Below are positions 33,802 to 41,302 of a stretch of DNA of 41,302 nt, piece by piece. The notes beneath the pieces were generated by a model. The model was given only the letters and a program-made list of their open reading frames with translations, had not been told where the DNA came from and did not search any database. Each line of letters begins with the position of its first letter. Position 1 is the first letter of the stretch. Source of the DNA: Flavobacteriales bacterium (GTDB lineage Bacteria > Bacteroidota > Bacteroidia > Flavobacteriales_F > PHOS-HE28); the NCBI GenBank assembly GCA_017987115.1, contig JAGNUG010000023.1, positions 1 to 41,302 on the forward strand, written 5' to 3'. A program made the translations under genes and the position numbers.

Positions 33802-34268
33802 AGAACTTGCACATTTTCCCTGTTCTATTGGTCGCATTGTTGTTAGGTGCCTGTGGTGTTGACGAACACGAAGAAAAAGTGCAGAAAGCCGTAGAAGCGT
33901 TGGATCAGAAACCACAGATACAGGAGCAACAAGAGGCCAAGCAGCAGGACCTTGAGGTATTGGACGAGGACGAAGCCAAGGCTCTTCAAGAAGAGATCAA
34001 GAAGCAGGAAGATAAACGCGTAGATCGCATTTCGGCCTCGCCTTTAGCAGGTTTTGCTACCGAGCCTGAGAAGCTGGCTGCGTATTTGCAAGAAAAGGTG
34101 AATGATGCGGCCAGTTGCCAAGGCATTGCGGAGTTGAACGAGTTTTTTATTACGTGTAGCGATGATCAGGTATTCAAAGAAATTTACAATGACCCGGATC
34201 ACCGCGACGGTATTTTAGAAGTATTCGGAAACTATAAGAAACTAGTGAGCAAGTGTGCGGGCAAGTAA
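33798..34268 (+). CDS. tssQ: TssQ-like lipoprotein
   Basis: A 156-aa lipoprotein: hydrophobic signal with lipobox LLLGAC (C19), then a Gln/Glu/Lys-rich helical stretch (about 25-75), then a small compact domain with three further cysteines. The start at 33798 overlaps the permease stop in ATGA; an upstream ATG at 33723 would put 25 residues before the signal and is rejected. In Bacteroidota T6SS, TssQ is the outer-membrane lipoprotein. Size, type and location fit, but the sequence is too short and variable for me to be certain. Confidence 0.62.
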   Translation: MKNLHIFPVLLVALLLGACGVDEHEEKVQKAVEALDQKPQIQEQQEAKQQDLEVLDEDEAKALQEEIKKQEDKRVDRISASPLAGFATEPEKLAAYLQEKVNDAASCQGIAELNEFFITCSDDQVFKEIYNDPDHRDGILEVFGNYKKLVSKCAGK

Positions 34269-34279
34269 CCGTTGTCGGA

Positions 34280-36862
34280 TCACAAGTAATTGTATTCGTC
34301 CTTGAAAAGATCGGCCTCCTTTAGATAAGGGCAATTTACCGCTTTGGGTAAGCTCTTCAACTGAGGATACACCTCATTGTCCAACTGGTCGTTCCAGCCA
34401 CGTAATTCCTTTATAAGATCATTGTCGTTGAAAAAATACATAGGTATATCCGAGTGGGTTTTCATGTTCTCAATTACATCACGTGCTTCCAAAGGCGTGC
34501 CTTTGTAGACCTTTTTATCCTTAGGGTCGCGTTCGTTATAGCCTTTAAGGCAAGCTACCAACATGCGACCAAAAGCGGCGTATGCCTTTCCGGGCTCTTC
34601 GCCGATCTGCAAGCGGCTTGCACGGTCGTTGATGTGGGTCAGTAACCTATTCACCTGGTCTTCTTTCGATCGGTCATCCGACGTTTGGTTACGCAAAAGT
34701 TCCATTGCTTGGTTCGCATCGGCAAGGATCCAAAGAAATTCCAGAAGTTCTATCCCCCGTGTGTCCAACAAAGGTTCAATACCATTGTCCATAGCGTTGG
34801 TCAGGTTTTCCGCCAATGAGCCTAGCTCATTCGTACACGCATGCACTATTGCCCGAGCAAAATAGACCGAAGCCTCACTGCTGCCGTTCTTGTTAGCAAG
34901 GGCGTAGTAGTGCGCCGCCTCCTCCATATCATCTATCATAACATAACAACGTGCCACCTTACGATCCATCAATGCCTTTTGGTAATTTTTCTTTTCTGCC
35001 TTTTTGAATTCTTGTATTGCCTGATTATAGAACCCTTTGCGATTAGAGTTGCCTAGCGTCGTCGAATCAGTATCCGCGATCCATTGGCTAATGAACCCTG
35101 TTTTAAAGAATTTGACCCCGGTAGTTGGTTTTGTCGTTCTCACATACTTCCGCCAATACTTGCGATGCTTGGAGGCATCCATGGTAAGGTTACCTTTTAC
35201 CACGAGCAGGTCCGGGTCGTTCTTCCACTGCTTTAGGCCCACAGTTACAAGTTCTTGTGCTTGGGGTCTTTGGGCAATGGCGTTCAAATACGTTGCTTGT
35301 GCCGCATGTGCTTTTGCTTTGTCTTCGCCATCAAGTGTTCTTGCTTTTGCAATAGCGGCCGACGGGTCTTGTCCAAGTGCGCCTTGAACCATTGCGAGTT
35401 CCAACCATGTTGCGCTGGGGTCGGGTGCGCTTCCTTCTTTGAGCATTTGGGTGTAGCAAGCTTGTGCAATGGCCAAGTAGCCTGACCTTTCTGATTTTTC
35501 CGCTAGTGTCTCAAGACGTTCCGGGGTGGGTGCCAGCATGGCACCAATGAAATACCCTTTCATAGCTTCCTGATGCGAATTCACGAAGTGCATTTCACGA
35601 CCATGATCGAACCATGGCAGCGCGTATTTATCCGTAAGGTATTTGCTCATTACCGCTTGTCCATTCAATATACGGTACCTGGCCATGCTCTCCAACGCTT
35701 CGGAATAATGCCCGGCCTTTGCTTGTGCCAAAAAGCGGATCAAGTAGATCTCTTTGATCACAGGGCAGTTTTCCGCTCCCTCCAGATTTTGTAGTGCTTT
35801 CGGCAGATTCTCTTCCAATAGGGTATAATACCATGCTCCAACTAAATGGGCCTGAATGTTCAAGGGGTCATTCGACTGGTTGTACTTATTCTTAACGCTG
35901 GTCACTTTGGAAGGAACTCCATCAGGGTCTTTTTCCAGCATGGTAAGAAGTTCCCTGATCTCAATGTCACCGCGAAAGATAGTTGTGTTCGGAGTCTTTT
36001 TCGGAAGGTAGAATGGCAATGACTGGAATAGTTCCGTTGAATAATACGTGGTCCTGTTACGCAGATCGGTCGCTTGTGTGAAATTGGTCCGGGTGTCTTT
36101 CTTGGTCCCAGATTCGAAATCATATTCGATCTGCCATTTCAATATGGGCCGCACAATTCGCTCCAATTGTTCAGGTGAGCATAGGCCGCTGCCGGCCGTG
36201 CTCAATGGAGACGCATAGGGGTCAAGGAATATGGGCGTGTGCAAGGACCATGGTTCAAAATTGCTTCTGCCGTGCATCGTTGGGAGGTCGTCCGGAGAAC
36301 GAGCAGCTTTAAACTGTTTCATCAAACAGGTATTCGCTGCCGGTACAAAACTCACTTCATACGTTGCATGGAAAGGTCCCGGAAATACCTTTTCAATGCC
36401 TTTATCCTCATTGAGGAATTCAGCAGCAAAATTCAACATACCGGTTACATCAATGCGTTGCACACCATTTTTCTCGTAGAGATCGGAGAACTGAAGAGAC
36501 TGGAAAAAGAACGGTTCGTGCAATACCGTCATCAGGTTCAGGTCACGTTCCAAATTGAAGATCACATCCTGTGCTTTCTGAGCCGCATAGCGTGATGCGA
36601 ATTTCGCATTGTCGAACAGCGCCAGTTCTATCGTGCAATCCTTGGTAAAAAGATCACTTTCGCGATAAGGGGAAAGTAGTTCTAGTGAAGCATCACTCTT
36701 TGGTGCTGCACCAATATGCACCATATCATTAAAAGCAAATAAATTGTTGAGCACCAACGAGCGCGCCATGTATTCGTGGAGATCGGAGCTGTTGGGCTGA
36801 GCGGCCAACCCACCCAAAAGGGTGTAGGCTAGGGCGAGGCAGGAGAGGGGGCGTAGCTTCAT
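34280..36862 (-). CDS. Large exported helical-repeat (TPR-like) protein
   Basis: An 860-aa protein read opposite to the T6SS block, ending 11 bp from the TssQ-like gene. The signal peptide is MKLRPLSCLALAYTLLGGLA. The first half (to about 330) is mixed alpha/beta and unassigned. From about 340 it shows helical repeats of TPR type (EENLPKALQNLEGAENCPVIKEIYL, KAGHYSEALESMARYR, AIAQACYTQMLKEG, ALMDRKVARCYVMIDDMEEAAHYYALANK). It may be a periplasmic scaffold. No T6SS family is evident, so its link to the locus is position only. Confidence 0.75.
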   Translation of the reverse strand: MKLRPLSCLALAYTLLGGLAAQPNSSDLHEYMARSLVLNNLFAFNDMVHIGAAPKSDASLELLSPYRESDLFTKDCTIELALFDNAKFASRYAAQKAQDVIFNLERDLNLMTVLHEPFFFQSLQFSDLYEKNGVQRIDVTGMLNFAAEFLNEDKGIEKVFPGPFHATYEVSFVPAANTCLMKQFKAARSPDDLPTMHGRSNFEPWSLHTPIFLDPYASPLSTAGSGLCSPEQLERIVRPILKWQIEYDFESGTKKDTRTNFTQATDLRNRTTYYSTELFQSLPFYLPKKTPNTTIFRGDIEIRELLTMLEKDPDGVPSKVTSVKNKYNQSNDPLNIQAHLVGAWYYTLLEENLPKALQNLEGAENCPVIKEIYLIRFLAQAKAGHYSEALESMARYRILNGQAVMSKYLTDKYALPWFDHGREMHFVNSHQEAMKGYFIGAMLAPTPERLETLAEKSERSGYLAIAQACYTQMLKEGSAPDPSATWLELAMVQGALGQDPSAAIAKARTLDGEDKAKAHAAQATYLNAIAQRPQAQELVTVGLKQWKNDPDLLVVKGNLTMDASKHRKYWRKYVRTTKPTTGVKFFKTGFISQWIADTDSTTLGNSNRKGFYNQAIQEFKKAEKKNYQKALMDRKVARCYVMIDDMEEAAHYYALANKNGSSEASVYFARAIVHACTNELGSLAENLTNAMDNGIEPLLDTRGIELLEFLWILADANQAMELLRNQTSDDRSKEDQVNRLLTHINDRASRLQIGEEPGKAYAAFGRMLVACLKGYNERDPKDKKVYKGTPLEARDVIENMKTHSDIPMYFFNDNDLIKELRGWNDQLDNEVYPQLKSLPKAVNCPYLKEADLFKDEYNYL

Positions 36863-37032
36863 GGTGCAATGGGTCCCAAAGGTCGTAACGGATGGTCAGA
36901 GTGGGAAATATAGCAATAACAAACACTATCTGGAGCTGATCATGATGTTCATCCCGTGCATCGTGCCGTTGGTGAACACGAATTGCCATTTCATAAACCC
37001 GTAGTTACTTTCACTGCGCAAGATCCAGGTTC

Positions 37033-37839
37033 ATGAGCAAACCCGCAGCACGAATAGGCGATATGCACGTGTGCCCGATGGTAACACCGGGAACACCGCC
37101 CATACCTCATGTGGGTGGCCCCATAGCAGGACCAGGTTGTGCCACAGTGTGGATCGGCGGCATGCCTGCCGCAGTACTGGGTGATATGTGCGTATGTACA
37201 GGACCGCCCGACACGATCATACTAGGTTCTACCGGAGTGTTGATAGGAGGCAAACCTGCTGCTCGCATGGGAGATATGTGCGCGCATGGAGGGAGTATCG
37301 TAGTAGGATGCCCTACTGTGCTGATCGGCGAGATCTCACCAGCTGGAATGGCGCTAATGCGTATGGTGCTTCTTGCCATATTATTGAAGATCAAGGGCTT
37401 TGAAGGAGGAGAAGCAGGCGGATTAGCGGTTCGGCAAATGCTTAGCTTACAACAAGCCGCAGTGAATGGTGCGGCTTTCTGTGAAGTATGTGAAGCCAAT
37501 AAGAATAATAATGGCAGTTCAGGTTCCGGAGCATCACGTGGGGGCACAGCCAATGCCCCTGGGTCGCAAGCAGTAGTTGAAGAAAAAGTGAAGAAGATAA
37601 ACGCTATTTATTTTACGGATAGCGCAGGAAACAGAATTACCGAAGTGAAGGAGGAAGAAACCGTGATGCTGACCATAGAAGGGGAGAATATTGCTGGCGA
37701 GGAAGTACTGATCACGCTTTACGACAACGCCGGGGACTTCACTTATCAAGGGAACGATATTGAAAATGATCAGCTAACCTTAAGTCTATCAGGTAATGAT
37801 CACAAAGTGGAATTAGGTATTAAGATAACCACGAAGTAA
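37033..37839 (+). CDS. PAAR-domain spike tip protein with Ig-like tail
   Basis: A 268-aa protein that caps the VgrG spike. Residues 3-100 are a PAAR domain (KPAARIGDMHVCP, GGPIAGPGCATVWIGGMPAAVLGDM, GGKPAARMGDMCAHGG, CPTVLIG) with the cysteines and histidines for zinc binding. A Gly/Ala/Leu-rich helical stretch (101-152) follows, then an Asn/Ser/Gly linker (about 155-180) and an Ig-like domain (about 189-268) with VMLTIEGENIAGEEVLITL. The tail is probably a docking site for the effectors encoded right after it. It overlaps the metalloprotease gene by one base. It is divergent from the - strand gene, so its promoter should lie in the 170 bp before it. Confidence 0.93.
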   Translation: MSKPAARIGDMHVCPMVTPGTPPIPHVGGPIAGPGCATVWIGGMPAAVLGDMCVCTGPPDTIILGSTGVLIGGKPAARMGDMCAHGGSIVVGCPTVLIGEISPAGMALMRMVLLAILLKIKGFEGGEAGGLAVRQMLSLQQAAVNGAAFCEVCEANKNNNGSSGSGASRGGTANAPGSQAVVEEKVKKINAIYFTDSAGNRITEVKEEETVMLTIEGENIAGEEVLITLYDNAGDFTYQGNDIENDQLTLSLSGNDHKVELGIKITTK

Positions 37840-39026
37840 TGCCAAGCATTTTTTTAAGTTCGGATACTAGTGTGACGGCTACAGCTGCTGCGTTGAAGTT
37901 GCCAAAACCTGAAGTAAGGGTTGAGTTCAGGCCTGCCTCTGACTACGACGGTGACCACGGCTTCGATTGGGTACGCAGAGGAGACACATCGCTTCTAGGA
38001 GATAAGGACTATGCCGACATTATAGGATCATGCACAGGAGGTAGCTTCGTTGCTGATATTGATGAAAAACAATTGAAGAAGTACTACAAAGAGTATTGCG
38101 ACTCGAATAGTGCGGTTCCTAAGATCATGGAAGAGGATTACCCGGTCGCGGTTCTGGCATTGTTCAAAGACAAGAAGGCGAAGGTTTCGCTAAAGGTGAA
38201 CATCAAGAAAAGCCCGGATGAACTAAAGTTCAAGTACAATGAGCAAGCGCTTGAATTGACCAAGAATAAGCTGGACAATGTATCGGTCGGGGAGCAGGAC
38301 TTGAAGGATTTCTTGAGCATTTCATTCAAGGACGGAAGGGCAAGCTCGCAGATTGAGTTCGTTGAGGTCTATGCCGATGATGAACTTGCAGGTCAACTAA
38401 GGGTTTTGCCTAATGATACTAAGCACACATATCTAGTAGATGTTGTTTTCATTTACGTGAAGACCGACATTGGCAACGGATCCATCAAAGAGGGCAAGCA
38501 CATGGCCAATGAAGTTGACTCCTTCAACAAAACGTTCCGTCAATCATTGTCTGATCCACAGGTCACTAAGGTCAATTGGGACCTCAGAAAGAACGAAAAG
38601 TTCAACACGGACCTGGTCTTGGATGATGATGGGAACAAGATCATCAAGAAGGGCGATGAACTATTCAACTTCTTGGAGAGCGAATTTTCGAAAGAGCATT
38701 CTCAGTACGATGACAACTACAAAGTGTTCATCTTCGATGATAGAGGCGGCCGGAAGAAAGCAGACGGTTCGATCAAGGGATTAGGAGGTGCAATGCAGAT
38801 CGGAGGGAAGATCGGATTCGTATTCAGTTCAAGGAAACTTACCACCTTACCGCATGAGTTCCTTCATGGGTTAGGGCTCAGGCATACGTTCGATTGCGCT
38901 GAGAAATATCAATTCGAAAAATTGAAAACAGCCAATATCATGGACTACACACAGAATAGGCAATATACATGGCACTGGCAATGGAAGAAGCTCTGGCCCA
39001 AATTCAAGAAGATAAGTGAAGTATGA
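37839..39026 (+). CDS. Metzincin-type zinc metalloprotease, candidate T6SS effector
   Basis: A 395-aa protein with no signal peptide. The C-terminal part holds the metzincin motif HEFLHGLGLRH (H339, E340, H343, H349) and a Met-turn NIMDY (M368), so the zinc ligands, the catalytic Glu and the Met-turn are complete. The N-terminal part starts with a segment FRPxxDYxGDHGFDWVRRGD (about 30-49), and a beta-rich middle follows (residues 120-210). I think the N-terminal part is a delivery domain. The stop overlaps the start of a lipoprotein gene by 4 bp, which is the pattern of an effector and its immunity gene. As a secreted toxin it would cut proteins in the target's periplasm or cytoplasm. No experimental substrate can be predicted. 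Confidence 0.85.
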   Translation: MPSIFLSSDTSVTATAAALKLPKPEVRVEFRPASDYDGDHGFDWVRRGDTSLLGDKDYADIIGSCTGGSFVADIDEKQLKKYYKEYCDSNSAVPKIMEEDYPVAVLALFKDKKAKVSLKVNIKKSPDELKFKYNEQALELTKNKLDNVSVGEQDLKDFLSISFKDGRASSQIEFVEVYADDELAGQLRVLPNDTKHTYLVDVVFIYVKTDIGNGSIKEGKHMANEVDSFNKTFRQSLSDPQVTKVNWDLRKNEKFNTDLVLDDDGNKIIKKGDELFNFLESEFSKEHSQYDDNYKVFIFDDRGGRKKADGSIKGLGGAMQIGGKIGFVFSSRKLTTLPHEFLHGLGLRHTFDCAEKYQFEKLKTANIMDYTQNRQYTWHWQWKKLWPKFKKISEV

Positions 39027-39664
39027 AGACGTGGATCTTGGCCTTCACGCTCCTCACAGTTATTACCTGTGGCGATAGTAGAATGACCGATGAAGAAAAT
39101 GGGAACAACAAACTTGGAAGTGTGATCATGCAAGAACCGGAATTCAATATCAGTGAGTATGAAAAGAGGAAGGAAAGCGGCACGACCCATTTCTTCTTGG
39201 ACGATGGAACGGAGATCCAGCAGTTCGATGTGGAGGAAGGAGATGTTTTGAACTATGTGGAGTATCGAACTGTTCCAGGGCAATACTTCAAGGAGTATAG
39301 GCTCTATTATGAGAATGGTAACATCAAGACGTCAGGAAAGGAATATCCCAGGCAGTTCCAGGCTGGTGTCTGGAGCGAATTCGATAGAAGCGGCAAGCTG
39401 GATCGCGAGATCGATCATGATCTTCCTTACAAATTCACGTTCGATTCATTGTTGATGCTTATTCAAGGCCAAACGAACGGAAAAGACGAACTAGCGATCG
39501 ATGTGTTCAGCGGAACTACCATGATCTCCAGGAAGGTTAGCGAGCAAGGACCTAGGTGGTACGTAAAGTGGAAGGAGAGGGAAGAAAGAAGGGAGCGCTT
39601 GGTCATCGACGGGGAAACAGGACAAGTTCTTGAACGAGGAACCGTTGAATGGGAAGAAAATTGA
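39023..39664 (+). CDS. YwqK/MORN-like lipoprotein, candidate immunity protein
   Basis: A 213-aa lipoprotein with lipobox TVITC (C16). Residues about 92-130 (YRLYYENGNIKTSGK ... GVWSEFDRSGKLDREI) match the MORN_2/YwqK-type repeat, which is common in antitoxin or immunity proteins. The rest is a charged beta/helix mixture. It overlaps the metalloprotease gene by 4 bp and would sit in the periplasm, where it could block a protease entering from a neighbour. Immunity is inferred from position and repeat, not shown. Confidence 0.72.
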   Translation: MKTWILAFTLLTVITCGDSRMTDEENGNNKLGSVIMQEPEFNISEYEKRKESGTTHFFLDDGTEIQQFDVEEGDVLNYVEYRTVPGQYFKEYRLYYENGNIKTSGKEYPRQFQAGVWSEFDRSGKLDREIDHDLPYKFTFDSLLMLIQGQTNGKDELAIDVFSGTTMISRKVSEQGPRWYVKWKEREERRERLVIDGETGQVLERGTVEWEEN

Positions 39665-39665
39665 A

Positions 39666-40004
39666 ATGATCATCGCCCAACAACAGCTCGAAGCTCTTGG
39701 AGCCCCGCATAAAGAGGCATTCATTGCGAAGACTCTCGTTTTTTTGCGAAAGGAATGTGCGCAGTGGGCTATGAATAAGGAAGACGAAGTCATCGTGGAG
39801 TCTATTGAAAACATGATCTACTTCGCCAAGAGATACGACGTGAAGAAGGAGGTCAATGTGCAAAAGTTGCTGTATCACTGGATCCAGTCTGAACTAGAAT
39901 TGCCATTCAAGCAGCCACTGAAGGATGCTTTGATGCAGGAAAACGTAAGTGAGGATAAACGGGTCAAGGACATGATCAAAAAAACGAAAGGGTCATGGGG
40001 CTAG
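39666..40004 (+). CDS. Small helical protein, T6SS effector-adaptor-like
   Basis: A 112-aa helical protein (from the ATG at 39666, one base after the previous stop; an ATG at 39630 inside the preceding gene would add 12 residues). It has no signal peptide. The pattern QQLEALGAPHKEAFIAKTL ... W ... I ... MIYFAKRYDVKKEVNVQKLL recalls, from memory, small helical proteins found beside PAAR and effector genes in proteobacterial T6SS loci (QL-x-x-L, F, then A-x-x-Y-x-V/I-x-x-E-x-x-V). I suspect an effector chaperone or adaptor for the amidase gene, which it overlaps by 10 bp. This is a pattern match only. Confidence 0.55.
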   Translation: MIIAQQQLEALGAPHKEAFIAKTLVFLRKECAQWAMNKEDEVIVESIENMIYFAKRYDVKKEVNVQKLLYHWIQSELELPFKQPLKDALMQENVSEDKRVKDMIKKTKGSWG

Positions 40005-41095
40005 ATAGTATTATAAGTGATATGTTCGATAGGGGGATTGCAACGGTGATTCCTACGCTTACTGTTTCTTATCCCCATATTAAGAGAGCCTATTTCGCCA
40101 AAGTATCGGTGGGTGATGACATGACCATTGAGCGGATTACAGGGGCCGCTGTTACCGCTCGTGTTCATTTAGTAGTGGAAACGGAGAATTTTAGAAATAA
40201 AACGCTCAAGGTGAACATTAAGCAAGGTATTGAGCGGGTGGTCGCAGATGTAGACGCGGTAATTGCAGTTCAGGTAGGAGATGAACACAAAGGCTTGATC
40301 GAGATACAAGTAGGCCAATTCTCTTCAGGGACAAATGCTAACAATAGGAATGAATTCTTGGATCACGCGATAATTGCCATCGAGTTAAAAGCTTCATGTA
40401 CAGAAGCAACTAGAGACTGGGATGAGGCCATTTTGGGAGCATCAGGACAAGTAGCGCCATTGTACCTCTTGGTGGATGCCCACACAGGAAACACAGATGT
40501 GCCGCAATGCAGATTCAGCTATTACGGACGGAACGAGGGCACGGATTCCATGCGCAACCTTTGGTTGGATATGGATGGCTTTTGGTTTCAGCTCAAGAAA
40601 ACGCCTGCACCTTGGATGGAAATAGCCAAAGGCGAAATAGGACAACATGAAGCCGGCGGGTCAAGGATCAATCCTCGAATACAAGAGTATTTTGATGCAT
40701 CAGGTTACTGGGGCACAGATGATACCGGTGCGGAAAACGCTTGGTGCGGATCATTTGTCGCATGGGTTATGACCCAGCATGGTTCAGCTCCTCCAAGAGC
40801 TTCTTACCGGGCTAACAGTTGGAAGGAATTTGGAAGACAGATCCATGAACCTATTTACGGCGCTATTGGTGTTAAAAGTAGGACAGGTGGTGGCCACACC
40901 TCATTTGTGGTGGGCAAGAGTATAGATGGCCTGTGGCTGTTCATGCTAGGTGGAAATCAAAGAAATGAGGTGAACGTATCGAGGTATGCGAGAGATGTTT
41001 GGTCGCACTTCATGTTGCCATCGGACTACGATGCGTCAGGTGATGAACTTCCTGTGTATGATCAAAGTGCCACTGCAGCAGGTAGTGAGGCATGA
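39995..41095 (+). CDS. Peptidoglycan hydrolase (TIGR02594/NlpC-CHAP-like), candidate T6SS effector
   Basis: A 366-aa protein with no signal peptide. Residues about 30-135 are beta-rich, including ARVHLVVETENFRNKTLKVNI, a module similar to the PAAR tail. The C-terminal half (about 200-350) is a cysteine peptidase/amidase domain: NPRIQEYFDASG, AWCGSFVAW (catalytic C251), GGGHTSFVVG (H301) and LGGNQRNEVNVSRY (GGNQ). These are the landmarks of the TIGR02594 family of NlpC/P60 or CHAP-like wall hydrolases, so it should cut peptidoglycan. The short lipoprotein gene that starts 4 bp before its stop is the expected immunity gene. It lies in the PAAR island, overlapping the adaptor-like gene. Confidence 0.87.
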   Translation: MGLDSIISDMFDRGIATVIPTLTVSYPHIKRAYFAKVSVGDDMTIERITGAAVTARVHLVVETENFRNKTLKVNIKQGIERVVADVDAVIAVQVGDEHKGLIEIQVGQFSSGTNANNRNEFLDHAIIAIELKASCTEATRDWDEAILGASGQVAPLYLLVDAHTGNTDVPQCRFSYYGRNEGTDSMRNLWLDMDGFWFQLKKTPAPWMEIAKGEIGQHEAGGSRINPRIQEYFDASGYWGTDDTGAENAWCGSFVAWVMTQHGSAPPRASYRANSWKEFGRQIHEPIYGAIGVKSRTGGGHTSFVVGKSIDGLWLFMLGGNQRNEVNVSRYARDVWSHFMLPSDYDASGDELPVYDQSATAAGSEA

Positions 41096-41302
41096 GGACC
41101 AAATGGCATATACCGACCCTTTGCTCCTTCTTATTGGTGGCTTGTTCAGGTCTAGAACATGCGGAACAGGAGATTGAGCTGTCGTTGGTGGATGATAAGC
41201 CAATAGTATTGGAGAATAACACCATGCAGAACAAGCACCTGAGCAAAATGCTTGAAGCAATGGAATATACAATGAGGTCCACAACTTATTGCGCAAAGAT
41301 CA
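41092..41302 (+). CDS. Lipoprotein, candidate immunity protein (truncated by window end)
   Basis: The first 70 residues of a lipoprotein: MRTKWHIPTLCSFLLVAC with lipobox LLVAC (C18). After the lipid Cys it is acidic and hydrophilic (EHAEQEIELSLVDD), then helical. It overlaps the amidase stop in ATGA. Periplasmic lipoproteins encoded right after a wall-hydrolase effector are usually its immunity protein, and that is my inference. No stop codon falls within the window in this frame. Confidence 0.65.
   Translation, partial: MRTKWHIPTLCSFLLVACSGLEHAEQEIELSLVDDKPIVLENNTMQNKHLSKMLEAMEYTMRSTTYCAKI

Noticed and set aside
1-41302. tRNA, rRNA, CRISPR arrays, transposases, integrases or attachment sites
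   Set aside because: None was seen on reading either strand; no regularly spaced repeats and no mobile-element proteins are encoded, although a sensitive search was not run.

Overview
The window is a chromosomal segment of a Bacteroidota bacterium, most likely Flavobacteriia-like. Three proteins end in type IX secretion (T9SS) type A sorting domains. Several start codons are preceded by A/C-rich leaders with no Shine-Dalgarno sequence. Bacteroidota-type -7 boxes (TAnnTTTG) occur upstream of genes, and the secretion machinery is the Bacteroidota-specific form. GC looks to be in the mid-40s by eye. No RNA genes, CRISPR arrays or insertion sequences were seen.

Region 1 (1-4.6 kb) holds two divergent genes for T9SS-sorted surface or secreted proteins. 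Downstream of the second lies a decayed tandem duplication of its own 3' end, a pseudogene remnant that no open reading frame reveals. Region 2 (4.6-34.3 kb) is a near-complete type VI secretion system of the Bacteroidota class (T6SSiii), all on the + strand. It begins with an orphan LytTR regulator whose receiver lacks the phospho-acceptor Asp. It continues with a 121-aa helical protein, TssH/ClpV, TssB and TssC (sheath), VgrG, TssE, TssF, TssG, TssN, TssK and an outer-membrane barrel. Next come three Hcp (TssD) genes interleaved with small unknown genes, then an M23 peptidase lipoprotein, TssO, TssP, a T9SS-sorted Ig-like protein, a second barrel-like protein, TssR (VWA), an ABC ATPase/permease pair and a TssQ-like lipoprotein. 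Most neighbours overlap by 1-4 bases, so they are probably co-transcribed in blocks. A long repeat-rich secreted protein on the - strand (34.3-36.9 kb) closes this block.

Region 3 (37.0 kb to the end) is an effector island. A PAAR tip protein with an Ig-like tail is followed by a metzincin-type metalloprotease and a lipoprotein with a YwqK/MORN-like repeat (candidate immunity). After these come a small helical adaptor-like protein, a peptidoglycan amidase of the TIGR02594 type, and a lipoprotein cut by the window end (candidate immunity).

How the parts fit: ClpV recycles a TssBC sheath built on a TssEFGK baseplate. The sheath pushes an Hcp tube tipped by VgrG and PAAR through an envelope complex of TssN/O/P/Q/R. 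The most unusual parts are two look-alike cassettes (identical promoter box 40 nt before hcp, then hcp, hairpin, unrelated gene), one of whose downstream genes resembles an ADP-ribosyltransferase-type toxin; the T9SS cargo protein inside the T6SS operon; the ABC transporter between TssR and TssQ, which recalls TagTS of Pseudomonas; and the two tip-linked effector/immunity sets.
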